A stretch of 64,000 bases of DNA, taken from NCBI RefSeq assembly GCF_036763085.1, contig NZ_JBAIYU010000021.1, forward strand, positions 76,950 through 140,949, given 5' to 3'. This document shows positions 1 through 8,743 of this stretch, one piece after another (position 1 is the first letter of the stretch; the number at the start of each line of letters is the position of its first letter). This DNA comes from JBAIYU01 sp036763085 (GTDB lineage Bacteria; Bacillota; Negativicutes; DSM-1736; Dendrosporobacteraceae). A program made the position numbers and the translations under genes. The notes under the pieces were generated by a model. The model searched no databases and was not told the origin of the DNA. It was given only the letters and a program-made list of their open reading frames with translations.

Positions 1-7
1 TAAAATA

Positions 8-13
8 TCCTCC
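8..13 (-). promoter_or_regulatory. Ribosome binding site of a gene lying off the left edge
   Basis: On the minus strand an AGGAGG sits here, right after the stop of the large lipoprotein gene, followed by an AT-rich spacer running off the window. It suggests that the sppA-Yip1-lipoprotein operon continues leftward with at least one more gene. Confidence 0.5.
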
Positions 14-46
14 TATAAAATGGAAATATAAGCACTTTCTTTATTA

Positions 47-2389
47 TTATCCAATTATTTTTTGTTTTATTGATCGAATTTGATTAACTATCATATGAAT
101 TGTCTCACTTTGATAAACTTTGAGAGTATACTTAGCAGATCTGTCATCAACACTAAATTCAATATCGTTGTACGGAGTAGGCAGCCCCCAAGTAGTATAG
201 ATTAGTTGATCGTTTTTTAAAATGCTCACCTTATATGCACTGCTGCGAAGATAAAGCGGATACTTAATACTAACAGCATGCGTATGAAGCTTATCTATCG
301 GAATATCTCGCCCTAGAATGTTTATCTCATACTCACTGGAAAAAGCATTATTTTTAATTCTTTTTCCATAAACGGCAATCAGTCTGGGCGAATAGTAATC
401 TAAATAATTTGCTACAAGTTCAGTTGCTGTTGAAAATTCAAGCAAGCTTTTATCAGCATAGTTTTGTTTTAAATATTCCAAATGACCTTCTATAGCATTA
501 AATTGGCCGCCATCAATACTTTGCCAATCCCCTGCTCCCATTACAAACATTGCATGAGTAAACCCTACAATCGCGTGCACTCCAGGAATAATACTCATAC
601 CTCTAGTAAATGCTTTAATCCCTTCATCGGCTTTTGCATTCATTACATCAGCACTTTGGCTGTCATAAGTTATAAAGCTCTTAGGTGTCGGGCGAAATTC
701 AACTAGTCCTATATTATTTATATCGTTTGATGGAGAATTTATGTCATCTTTAGCTGAAAAATAAATTTCTTTTCCATAATCGCCTGATGTTATCCCGCCT
801 GCATTGCCATCAGCATCGCTAGTCCCCCATATGCCAACCTTTTGATAAACACGCGTACTCTTAGCTTCGTCCTCTGAGCCGTTGCCAAAGTCAAACGAGC
901 CGACACGAGAAGTTAAAAGCTGTCCTTGGCCTGATCGAGATGCCAATTGCTCAAGTATACTTTGATAGTTATAAAGTGTTCCTGTCCTCGTACCATATTC
1001 GTCAAAATTGCCTTCCTCCGGCAGTGAGTGTGCCCATCCATGCCTCAGATGATTGGCCCAAATTCCGTCCATTTCAGGATTATATGATAAAACATTTTCA
1101 GTAAGATACGGATCATAGTCTGAATGCATATGGATGCCGTATTCATGTCCTTGATTAGTTTGTTGAATAACAGAGTTTTTAACAGCCTCTATGACCTTGG
1201 GCCACTCTCCCGTAGCTGATCTTTTTGCGGCCCATTCGCCAGCTTTTAAAGCAGGCCAAGCTATGTAATGAGTCCACTTCGCGCCATGCCGCTCTGCTAT
1301 ACTGTTTAGTTTTTCAGCCTTTTCTATTAGCTGTATCGAGAACTCTTTTGGTTCAAGCCATCCATTACTATTACCCCAGGCCACTGGGTAGCCGGCAGCA
1401 TCAATAGGCTCTAGATCATCGGTCATAACGTAAAATATTCTGCCAGGTCGATTATCAGCAACATATACATCAATCGCCTCAGACATTGCTGTTCCATTAA
1501 TAGCAAAAGTTAATTTCCATGGTTTATTAAGATTAACTGCATCTGGCCGCTGAGCTTTAACTTGCCATGACAACTTGCGTTTCTCTCCAGGTTTTATATT
1601 GTCAATAAGCTGTTCTACCTGACTTTGCGCAATTAGTCCGTACCCATATGGTTCAATTATTTTTATAACAGCATTATTTATTTGCCTATTGCTGTTATTT
1701 ACGACTTCAACGTCTACATTAATTTGCTCACCAAATTGAGTATTATGCTGTTTTACTAGTGGTACAATGCTTAGTGCTCTATTTATGTCCGGGTATACTC
1801 CAAGCTTATCAACCAGCACATGCTGTCCCATGCCAACTTCAACACTTACCCGGTATTTTGCAGCATTTTTCGCTTTAAAAGCGGTGAAATGCTTAACTAG
1901 AGTTTCCGTAAAGTCATAGGAAGCATTAATCCAGTTGCCTTTGTAGTTAACCCCATAACGTGCGTCAATCCATTTAGCAGTTGAAGAATTTGCAGGTATT
2001 TCCCCTGTAACAGCCCAGCCAATGGTATTAATTGCCTTCCCCTGTATGTCTAATGCTTCAAGCTTAATTCTGCCAATACCCTGTGTAGATAAAAACTGAA
2101 TCCTTAGATCTGCTATAGCTGTTAAATCAGCGTCTATTTCACGGAAGTATTCAAGCCGCCCGCTTCCGCCAGCAGCTAACTCGATAAACTGCTGTTCACT
2201 ACCTTCTCTACTAACAAATCGATAATTGTTGCCCATGCCGTTTTCGGAAATGTTTCCCGACAGATTAAGCAGTTCTGATTCCGAAACATTTACTGGGTTC
2301 AGTCCAGCCTTAGGCTGTATATCTTGCCTATAACATCCGCTTAACGCTAGAACTGCAAACAACAATCCAATAATAATTTTTTTTTGCAT
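47..2389 (-). CDS. Large lipoprotein with polysaccharide-deacetylase-like C-terminal domain
   Basis: This 780-residue protein starts with a lipoprotein signal peptide: basic start, hydrophobic stretch, and lipobox LSGC with Cys19 as the lipidated residue, so it is exported and anchored to a membrane. Residues about 40-210 look like a beta-rich ligand-binding region. Residues about 215-310 resemble a CARDB/Ig-like module. From about 312 on, a YVMTDDLEP segment and a HMHSDYDPY segment resemble the metal-binding stretches of NodB/GH57-type deacetylase barrels. The substrate is unknown and the deacetylase reading is only a resemblance. The ATG follows GAGGTTG on the minus strand. It is the last visible gene of the leftward unit sppA-Yip1-this gene, which points to an envelope role. 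Confidence 0.7.
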   Translation of the reverse strand: MQKKIIIGLLFAVLALSGCYRQDIQPKAGLNPVNVSESELLNLSGNISENGMGNNYRFVSREGSEQQFIELAAGGSGRLEYFREIDADLTAIADLRIQFLSTQGIGRIKLEALDIQGKAINTIGWAVTGEIPANSSTAKWIDARYGVNYKGNWINASYDFTETLVKHFTAFKAKNAAKYRVSVEVGMGQHVLVDKLGVYPDINRALSIVPLVKQHNTQFGEQINVDVEVVNNSNRQINNAVIKIIEPYGYGLIAQSQVEQLIDNIKPGEKRKLSWQVKAQRPDAVNLNKPWKLTFAINGTAMSEAIDVYVADNRPGRIFYVMTDDLEPIDAAGYPVAWGNSNGWLEPKEFSIQLIEKAEKLNSIAERHGAKWTHYIAWPALKAGEWAAKRSATGEWPKVIEAVKNSVIQQTNQGHEYGIHMHSDYDPYLTENVLSYNPEMDGIWANHLRHGWAHSLPEEGNFDEYGTRTGTLYNYQSILEQLASRSGQGQLLTSRVGSFDFGNGSEDEAKSTRVYQKVGIWGTSDADGNAGGITSGDYGKEIYFSAKDDINSPSNDINNIGLVEFRPTPKSFITYDSQSADVMNAKADEGIKAFTRGMSIIPGVHAIVGFTHAMFVMGAGDWQSIDGGQFNAIEGHLEYLKQNYADKSLLEFSTATELVANYLDYYSPRLIAVYGKRIKNNAFSSEYEINILGRDIPIDKLHTHAVSIKYPLYLRSSAYKVSILKNDQLIYTTWGLPTPYNDIEFSVDDRSAKYTLKVYQSETIHMIVNQIRSIKQKIIG

Positions 2390-2407
2390 ACAACCAACCT
2401 CAATTCG

Positions 2408-2986
2408 CTATCCCAACGGCAATTGTATTAACGCCGACCCTGCCATAAAAATTAGACCTACCACTGCTGCTATGACTAATAAAACAGGCGCCAAAAATAC
2501 TATTACAGCTTTGGTCCTAGATATATCATAAGCTCCGCTTATTGCTAAGACTTCTAGAGATAATGTCCATACCAAAATGATAAAACCGCTTATACCTATA
2601 AAGAAAGGCGAAATCCCCGCTGGCATAAGTGTCGCCAATACCCACAACGGAACAATAAATATGCGTGGAAAGTGCGAGAAACCAAGAGCGGTCATAAGCC
2701 CAACAGCTGACCCTCGACCTCCTAACAGTTCGGCACATAAATGCCATATAGCAGTCCCCACTACCCAGACAGCAATGCTTCCTATAACCTGAAATACCAT
2801 TATAAAACCAAGTGAATTAGACTTTTCGCCCATCTGTAAGCCTAGAAAAACCGCCCACATCGGGATAAATACACTTAGAAGGAAAACAATACATGCTGAT
2901 AAAAGCTCTCTGCGAGCTGCAATTTCACGTAAAGCTGTGCGGGGGCTAAAAATCACATCATAAATATCATCTAAAATTGTTCCCAT
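2408..2986 (-). CDS. Yip1-family multi-spanning membrane protein
   Basis: A 192-residue hydrophobic protein with about five membrane spans. The short N-terminal amphipathic stretch (ILDDIYDVIFSPRTALREI) before the first span is typical of bacterial Yip1-domain proteins. The function of this family in bacteria is not settled. The ATG at 2986 is chosen because AGGTGG lies just upstream; an in-frame ATG at 3001 would overlap the end of sppA but has a poorer site. It lies between sppA and the lipoprotein gene, with gaps of less than 20 bases, so the three are probably co-transcribed. Confidence 0.75.
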   Translation of the reverse strand: MGTILDDIYDVIFSPRTALREIAARRELLSACIVFLLSVFIPMWAVFLGLQMGEKSNSLGFIMVFQVIGSIAVWVVGTAIWHLCAELLGGRGSAVGLMTALGFSHFPRIFIVPLWVLATLMPAGISPFFIGISGFIILVWTLSLEVLAISGAYDISRTKAVIVFLAPVLLVIAAVVGLIFMAGSALIQLPLG

Positions 2987-2994
2987 ACATCCAC

Positions 2995-3924
2995 CTACCA
3001 TTTTTCAGGAATAGCTAGCGGTGCGGTAATTGGGAGTTCGTTTTCAATCGGCTTTAGAAATAACTTATTTAGTATTTCTAGCTTATCGTTTGCACCAAGC
3101 AGCATTGCCCAAGGATTATTTTTGCCATATTCCTTAATTTCTGGCTTACCCTTTATACCAGCCAATTCAATTGTTCCGTCTATAGCATCATACATATTGC
3201 CTAATTCATCAACTAGTCCTAACGATTTAGCTTGATTTCCCGTATAAATTCTCCCATCAGCCAGTTGTCTTACCTTAGCCTTATCCATCTTGCGGCCTTC
3301 GGCAACAATCTCAACAAACTGATTATACATATCATCAACCATGGTCTGTATAATTGCCCGTTCCTCATCCGTCATTGACCGCTCAGGCGACATTATATCT
3401 TTGTGAGGTCCACTCTTTATTTTTTCTTGACGTACGCCAATTTTTTTATATAACTCTTCCCAATTAGTATAAGGCATATATACTCCGATACTTCCAGTCA
3501 ATGTTGAAGGGTTCGCATAAATTTTATCAGAGCACGCAGCCAGCCAATAACCACCAGAGGCTGCTACATCTCCCATTGAAGTTACGACAATTTTACCAGC
3601 TGCCCGAACCTTTTTTATTTCTTCGCCGACCTCCTGTGAGGCTGGAGCACTGCCCCCAGGACTATTTATTCTAAGCAGAATTGCTTTAACACTGCGATCA
3701 TCGCGTGCAGCATGCAGCTGTTTGATTATATAATCAGTACCGCCATACTCGCCAAGAAGACTGCTTTGTCCACGTCCGCCTATAATTACACCATCAACAT
3801 AGATAACAGCTATTTTATCTGACTCAGCATTACGTTTATTAATACTCACGCCCGAAAAAGATAGTACTGTTAATGAAATTATGATTATTACTGCCAATAT
3901 CACTACTGCTGTTTTTTTGCGCAT
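2995..3924 (-). CDS. sppA: Signal peptide peptidase SppA
   Basis: A 309-residue membrane serine protease that degrades cleaved signal peptides. One N-terminal membrane anchor (about residues 5-25) is followed by the crotonase-like SppA fold. The nucleophile is Ser123 in AASGGYW and the general base is Lys175 in SGPHKD. Their separation of 52 residues equals that of the Ser/Lys dyad of Bacillus SppA. The glycine-rich oxyanion segment RINSPGGSA is present. Length fits the short (36K) type. The ATG follows GGGAGG. It is the first gene of the leftward unit after the pyrG terminator and is followed closely by the Yip1 and lipoprotein genes. Confidence 0.93.
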   Translation of the reverse strand: MRKKTAVVILAVIIIISLTVLSFSGVSINKRNAESDKIAVIYVDGVIIGGRGQSSLLGEYGGTDYIIKQLHAARDDRSVKAILLRINSPGGSAPASQEVGEEIKKVRAAGKIVVTSMGDVAASGGYWLAACSDKIYANPSTLTGSIGVYMPYTNWEELYKKIGVRQEKIKSGPHKDIMSPERSMTDEERAIIQTMVDDMYNQFVEIVAEGRKMDKAKVRQLADGRIYTGNQAKSLGLVDELGNMYDAIDGTIELAGIKGKPEIKEYGKNNPWAMLLGANDKLEILNKLFLKPIENELPITAPLAIPEKW

Positions 3925-3993
3925 AAAAGCCTCCCATTTTTTTAAGATAGTTTGCCCTATTTTCTATGTAAACATAGAATGCTTCGACATTGA

Positions 3994-4031
3994 ATATAAA
4001 AAAGAAAACTGTTGGAATGTCCAACAGTTTT
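3994..4031 (-). terminator. Intrinsic terminator of pyrG
   Basis: Perfect 12-base arms (4005-4016 and 4020-4031) with a 3-base loop lie directly after the pyrG stop. On the minus strand they are followed by a T-rich tract. This separates pyrG from sppA. Confidence 0.85.
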
Positions 4032-4035
4032 ACTA

Positions 4036-5643
4036 TTACTTCTTATTGTTCAGAGCGGCTTTAACAAAATCTCTGAATAATGGGTGCGGATTGGTTGGAC
4101 GTGATTTAAACTCTGGATGAAATTGTGTACCAACAAACCAAGGATGATCCTTAACTTCTACAATTTCTACTAACCGTCCGTTTGGCAGAGTTCCGCCAAT
4201 CACAAGACCACATTCTTCAAGCTGCTCGCGGTAGATATTATTAAATTCAAAACGGTGACGATGGCGTTCATATACAATTTCATCTTGATAAGCTTCGTAA
4301 GTTAATGTACCTTCGGTTACTTTACATGGGTACACGCCAAGACGCATAGTGCCGCCTTTAGCTTCAATTGCAACCTGTTCAGGCATTAGATCAATAACTG
4401 GATACGGGGTATCTGGGTTAAATTCGCTGCTGTGAGCATCTTTAAGCTTACACACGTTGCGGGCAAATTCAATAACTGCACATTGCATGCCAAGACAAAG
4501 TCCAAAGTATGGGACCTTATTTTCTCTGGCAAATTGAATAGCCTTAATCTTACCCTCAACACCTCGGTCTCCAAAGCCTCCAGGTACTAAAATACCATCA
4601 ACATCACCAAAACATGCTGCCATATCAGTATCTGCTGCTTCGATTTCTTCTGAATTTATCCACTTTATGTTAATTGCAGTATTATTGGCAATTCCAGCAT
4701 GGCGAAGTGATTCAGAAACACTCATATAAGCATCTTGCAATGCAACATATTTTCCGACCATAGCTATTGTTACGCTATGAGCAGGATTGATGATTTTATC
4801 GACCATTGCCCGCCATTCTACCATATCACCATCGACTGCTTCTAACTTTAATTTATCCATAACTATACGATCAAGTCCTTCTTCCTGCATCATTAAAGGA
4901 ACTTGATAAATACTTGCTGCATTCTTATTTTGAATTACCGCATTAGCATCAATATCACAGAAAAGTGCCAGTTTATCGCGCATTTCTGGAGAAATTTCGT
5001 GTTCAGTGCGGCACACAATAATGTCAGGGTGAATACCAATACTTCTCAGTTCTTTAACACTGTGTTGAGTTGGCTTAGTTTTCAATTCACCAGCTGCACT
5101 AATGTATGGTACAAGGGTAACATGTATATAAAGTACGTCATTACGACCTACCTCTTTTTTAACCTGACGAATAGCTTCAAGGAACGGAAGACTCTCAATA
5201 TCACCGACAGTTCCGCCAATTTCCGTAATAACTATATCTGCGCTATCCTCTTTAGCAACACGATAAATACGCTCTTTTATTTCGTTGGTAATGTGAGGAA
5301 TAACCTGAACAGTACTGCCTAAGTAATCACCTTTACGTTCTTTATTTATGACTGACCAGTAAATTTTACCAGCAGTAACATTCGAACTTTTACTTAAATT
5401 TATATCAATAAATCGCTCATAATGACCAAGATCCAGGTCCGTTTCGGCGCCATCTTCAGTTACAAATACCTCACCATGCTGGTAAGGGCTCATTGTACCA
5501 GGGTCTATGTTTATATATGGATCGAATTTTTGAATGGTAACCTTCATGCCGCGGCTTTTTAGCAACCGTCCCAATGAAGCCGCAGTGATGCCTTTACCAA
5601 GCGAAGAAACAACCCCCCCGGTAACAAAAATATACTTTGCCAT
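4036..5643 (-). CDS. pyrG: CTP synthase
   Basis: A 535-residue enzyme that aminates UTP to CTP using ATP and glutamine, the last step of de novo pyrimidine nucleotide synthesis. The N-terminal amidoligase domain begins MAKYIFVTGGVVSSLGKG, with the nucleotide-binding loop. The C-terminal class I glutamine amidotransferase has the Cys nucleophile in GLCLGMQ and the HPEF segment with its catalytic His and Glu. Length is normal. The ATG follows AGGAGG. It is the last gene of the DUF1934-argS-rpoE-pyrG order common in Firmicutes, but has its own promoter signals in the 220-base gap after rpoE. Confidence 0.98.
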   Translation of the reverse strand: MAKYIFVTGGVVSSLGKGITAASLGRLLKSRGMKVTIQKFDPYINIDPGTMSPYQHGEVFVTEDGAETDLDLGHYERFIDINLSKSSNVTAGKIYWSVINKERKGDYLGSTVQVIPHITNEIKERIYRVAKEDSADIVITEIGGTVGDIESLPFLEAIRQVKKEVGRNDVLYIHVTLVPYISAAGELKTKPTQHSVKELRSIGIHPDIIVCRTEHEISPEMRDKLALFCDIDANAVIQNKNAASIYQVPLMMQEEGLDRIVMDKLKLEAVDGDMVEWRAMVDKIINPAHSVTIAMVGKYVALQDAYMSVSESLRHAGIANNTAINIKWINSEEIEAADTDMAACFGDVDGILVPGGFGDRGVEGKIKAIQFARENKVPYFGLCLGMQCAVIEFARNVCKLKDAHSSEFNPDTPYPVIDLMPEQVAIEAKGGTMRLGVYPCKVTEGTLTYEAYQDEIVYERHRHRFEFNNIYREQLEECGLVIGGTLPNGRLVEIVEVKDHPWFVGTQFHPEFKSRPTNPHPLFRDFVKAALNNKK

Positions 5644-5673
5644 AAAATATCCTCCTAAAATTGCTCTTGCAGT

Positions 5674-5679
5674 ATTATA
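5674..5679 (-). promoter_or_regulatory. Possible second -10 element for pyrG
   Basis: TATAAT on the minus strand, preceded by TGCAAAGGG, about 30 bases before the pyrG start. No good -35 box lies at 17 bases, so it is a weak candidate. The predicted transcript would not start with GGGC, the sequence needed for the reiterative-initiation control known for some pyrG genes. Confidence 0.3.
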
Positions 5680-5832
5680 CCCTTTGCAGGCTTGTCTAAA
5701 TCAGCCCCACTTATTCGGTATTTTTATATAACGATACAGACTTACGCCGAGACTCAGGCGATTTATACTGGCCAAACTAAGCCTTATTCGACAAGAGTTT
5801 ATACCCTCAAATCGTTTAAAAACACGCCAATA

Positions 5833-5861
5833 ATTTTATCCTTTTACCCCGTCGATGTCAA
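5833..5861 (-). promoter_or_regulatory. Sigma-A type promoter of pyrG
   Basis: TTGACA (5856-5861) and TAAAAT (5833-5838) on the minus strand are separated by exactly 17 bases. The promoter lies just beyond the rpoE stop and gives pyrG a leader of roughly 180 bases, in which no clear attenuator was found. Confidence 0.8.
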
Positions 5862-5865
5862 GCGA

Positions 5866-6228
5866 TTATTCAGCTTCACCTGGCTCAGTTGTTGCAGCTA
5901 CATAGTCCTGCTGAATCTCTTCCAGCAGTCTTTCCCGCCTTTTTGTAGTTGGTGCAGAACTAGATGAAGAATCATCACTACTAGAGCGGCGAGTATTTTG
6001 CGGAGTCCATTCATTCAGCCCCCACATACCTTTTCCTAAATGAGCAAAGCGGCTATCCATATTTATTTGTGTATGAATTTCAGAAATAGCGTGAGAAAGC
6101 GATGCTACAGGTTTAGCCTTAATATCTATTACTTTATTGATTAAATCACGAAAATACATAGGCTGCCCTGATTGACGCAGTATCTGATATGCGATGTCTA
6201 CTTCTATAGCTTGCTTCATGTCTAACAT
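5866..6228 (-). CDS. rpoE: RNA polymerase delta subunit
   Basis: A 120-residue Gram-positive RNA polymerase accessory subunit that promotes enzyme recycling. Residues about 1-85 form the HARE-HTH domain (PMYFRDLINKVIDIKAK, then FAHLGKGMWGLNEW). The usual acidic tail is short here: a Ser-rich linker and a few acidic residues, against roughly 80 or more tail residues in Bacillus. The ATG at 6228 is chosen for its GGAGGAGG site; a longer in-frame start upstream has none. It lies between argS and pyrG, its usual place. Confidence 0.9.
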   Translation of the reverse strand: MLDMKQAIEVDIAYQILRQSGQPMYFRDLINKVIDIKAKPVASLSHAISEIHTQINMDSRFAHLGKGMWGLNEWTPQNTRRSSSDDSSSSSAPTTKRRERLLEEIQQDYVAATTEPGEAE

Positions 6229-6295
6229 AATTAATTTCCTCCTCCACGATACAAAATACAATTTAATTTACTCTATCTATATAATTTTTTCTAAA

Positions 6296-7957
6296 TTACA
6301 TCTTCTCAGGTGCCGTAATTCCAAGTATTGATAATGAATGTTTTATAGTAGTTTGAACTGCTTTAACTAAAGCTAGGCGGGCTGCCGCTAGCTCATTCTC
6401 AACACCAATGATACGACATTGATTGTAAAAAGTATGGAATAAGCTGGCTAAGTCATGAGCATATCGGGCAATACGGTGAGGCGCACGTTCTTGTGCAGAA
6501 TAAGAAACCTCATCAGGATATTCACCAAGCTTTTTAATTAAGTCGATTTCAAACTGTGATTCAAGAACACTAAGATTTACGCTTTTAAGATCTGCCTTAA
6601 TACCAGCATCGGCTGCCTGGCGGAATATGCTTGAAATCCTAGCATGAGCATACTGGATGTAGTAAACCGGGTTTTCATTAGAACGTGATTTAGCAAGATC
6701 TAAATCAAAATCCAATTGACTGTCTATTGAGCGCATGATGAAGAAAAATCTAGCTGCATCCCGTCCTACCTCTTCGATAAGTTCAGTCAGCGTAACACTT
6801 TGACCGGTGCGTTTAGACATCTTTACAAGTTCGCCATTTTGGTAAAGGCTCACCATCTGAAGAATAAGGACTTCTAACATCTCTGAATTGTAACCAAGAG
6901 CAGCCATAGCAGCTTTAACCCGGCAGATATAGCCGTGATGATCAGCACCCCAGATATTAATCAAGGTGTCAAATCCTCGTTCTGCCTTATCACGGTGATA
7001 AGCAATGTCGGCCGCCAAATAGGTAGGAATACCATTTTCCCTGATAACAACCCTGTCTTTATCATCGCCATAGGCAGTTGATTTAAGCCATAAAGCTCCA
7101 TCTTGTTCATACATATTTCCGTTAGCTTTCAGAATTTCACAAGTTTCACCTATTGCGCCATTTTGGTGTAAGGTACGTTCACTATACCATACGTCAAATT
7201 CAACATTAAATGCCTGCAAATCTTCTTTTAAAGCTTCTAGTTTCTCCTGTAATGCAAGCTCTTTAAAAACAGCTAAACGCTCATCAGCAGAAAATCTAAG
7301 GTATTTGTCACCTTCATTATTTACTATCCGCTGAGCAGTATCAATTATATCACGACCATGATAGCCATCAGCTGGGAATTCAACACGTTGTCCTAGTAAT
7401 TCAAGATACCGTGCATTAACAGACGCAGCTAAATTATCGATTTGATTGCCAGCGTCATTGATATAATATTCACTTTGAACTTCATAACCAGCAGCCTTAA
7501 GCAAGTTAGCTAATGCGCTGCCGACTGCGGCTCCTCTGCCGTGCCCTACATGTAAAGGTCCGGTAGGATTGGCACTTACAAACTCTACCTGAATACGTTT
7601 ACCAGATCCAGCGCTGGTATTGCCGTATTTCTCGCCCTTATTTAGTATATCGGCAAGAAGTTCATACAGCCAGTCGGCTTTTAGATAGAAATTAATAAAA
7701 CCTGGTCCGGCGATTTCTGCCTTATTCAGCCAGGTCTCGCTCAGTCGGGCTACAATTGCCTCGGCTATTAAACGAGGTTTAGTTTTAGCGGCTCGAGCTG
7801 CCTGAAGGGCAAAATTCGTAGCATAATCGCCAAATTCCTTTTGTGGTGGAACCTCTAATATAACGGTAGGTAATTCATCAGCACTAAAAGCCCCGTCAGC
7901 AATAGCCTGCCGCGCGGCTTTAATAATTGCGTTATGTAGTAGTTCTTTAATATCCAA
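6296..7957 (-). CDS. argS: Arginyl-tRNA synthetase
   Basis: A 553-residue class I aminoacyl-tRNA synthetase that charges tRNA-Arg. Visible parts are the N-terminal Arg-specific additional domain (about 1-110), the HIGH-type motif HVGHGRG (about 135), the KMSKRTG signature (about 380), and the C-terminal alpha-helical anticodon-binding domain ending at residue 553. Length is normal. It follows DUF1934 by 27 bases and precedes rpoE, so it is read from the promoter at 8456-8484. Confidence 0.97.
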   Translation of the reverse strand: MDIKELLHNAIIKAARQAIADGAFSADELPTVILEVPPQKEFGDYATNFALQAARAAKTKPRLIAEAIVARLSETWLNKAEIAGPGFINFYLKADWLYELLADILNKGEKYGNTSAGSGKRIQVEFVSANPTGPLHVGHGRGAAVGSALANLLKAAGYEVQSEYYINDAGNQIDNLAASVNARYLELLGQRVEFPADGYHGRDIIDTAQRIVNNEGDKYLRFSADERLAVFKELALQEKLEALKEDLQAFNVEFDVWYSERTLHQNGAIGETCEILKANGNMYEQDGALWLKSTAYGDDKDRVVIRENGIPTYLAADIAYHRDKAERGFDTLINIWGADHHGYICRVKAAMAALGYNSEMLEVLILQMVSLYQNGELVKMSKRTGQSVTLTELIEEVGRDAARFFFIMRSIDSQLDFDLDLAKSRSNENPVYYIQYAHARISSIFRQAADAGIKADLKSVNLSVLESQFEIDLIKKLGEYPDEVSYSAQERAPHRIARYAHDLASLFHTFYNQCRIIGVENELAAARLALVKAVQTTIKHSLSILGITAPEKM

Positions 7958-7984
7958 CGCTTGTTCCTCCTGATCTAACCCTTT

Positions 7985-8428
7985 TCAATTAACTGCACTG
8001 CATACATTATTGTCATTACAGATTTTTATATGCAGTTTATTAGCGCTTTGCCATTGTCCATCGACAACTAGTTCATATCCTATATTGATAGTTCCAGTAG
8101 ATGTACCAAAACTTATATCTAAATTGTTAGTCATAATAGTCAAAGTAATGTCCCCGTATGGTGTACGATAAAGGCTAGTGTTTGTTTCGCTTAGCTTAAA
8201 AACTTGTGTATGTTCTACCTGTCCTTTACGTACTAAAGTAACACAATCATCAGATATTTTAAGTAAAGTATTTGTTCCTTCCATCCCCGCTGTTTCATTA
8301 TCTTGATACGAAATATAATTAACTCCGTTTTTAAAATAATGTCTCCCTACAGCGACTGATTCAATACGGTTTTCTTCTCCATAAACATCCTTTTGTATGC
8401 CAACTACTGACACAATAACCTTGGTCAT
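7985..8428 (-). CDS. DUF1934 protein (YwiB-like)
   Basis: A 147-residue protein of the DUF1934 family, a small lipocalin-like beta barrel with no established function. In Bacillus the homologue ywiB also lies directly upstream of argS, and that synteny holds here. The ATG at 8428 follows AGGAG at a good distance; an in-frame ATG seven codons upstream has no site. It is the first gene of the operon served by the promoter at 8456-8484. Confidence 0.85.
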   Translation of the reverse strand: MTKVIVSVVGIQKDVYGEENRIESVAVGRHYFKNGVNYISYQDNETAGMEGTNTLLKISDDCVTLVRKGQVEHTQVFKLSETNTSLYRTPYGDITLTIMTNNLDISFGTSTGTINIGYELVVDGQWQSANKLHIKICNDNNVCSAVN

Positions 8429-8455
8429 AATGAATCTCCTATGCAACATGAATAT

Positions 8456-8484
8456 ATTATAGCGTAATGCACAGATATTGCCAA
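8456..8484 (-). promoter_or_regulatory. Promoter of the DUF1934-argS-rpoE operon
   Basis: TTGGCA (8479-8484) and TATAAT (8456-8461) on the minus strand, 17 bases apart, about 30 bases before the DUF1934 start. Confidence 0.8.
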
Positions 8485-8604
8485 CCTCTAAAGAAATTCC
8501 TACCTTTTATGCTATGCCAAAATAGCTTGTGCCAACATTAGTTAAAATTGGCAATCAGTCGCCATTTTATGTAATAAAGGAATTTTTTACTATCTTCGCC
8601 ATAA

Positions 8605-8702
8605 AAAAACCGTAGCGCCGCTATCCGTGCGTTCCGGACAAACGGCGCCTCTTCTGGGAAAACCACTATTAGCGGTTTTCCATAGGTATTTTATGCAACT
8701 AC
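8605..8702 (-). other. Structured element ending in a terminator, copy 1
   Basis: On the minus strand this stretch runs TTGCATA, an 8-bp hairpin (8657-8681, GGAAAACC arms with TAATAGTGG between and in the 3' arm), then a GC-rich hairpin opening GGCGCCGTTTG and closing CGGCGCTACGG, followed by seven T. The last part is a good intrinsic terminator for the chemoreceptor gene just upstream. The same order of conserved blocks is found again at 9693-9789 on the other side of that gene, so this is more than a chance terminator. Confidence 0.6.
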
Positions 8703-8743
8703 AAATATAAAAATTCAAAAAAAGCTGCTATTTATACAATTAT

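Noticed and set aside
4903..5322. 139-codon open frame opposite pyrG
   Set aside because: Lies wholly inside pyrG on the other strand, no ribosome binding site, composition of a shadow frame.
5644..5865. Reiterative-transcription attenuator in the pyrG leader
   Set aside because: No GGGC start and no clear terminator hairpin before pyrG.
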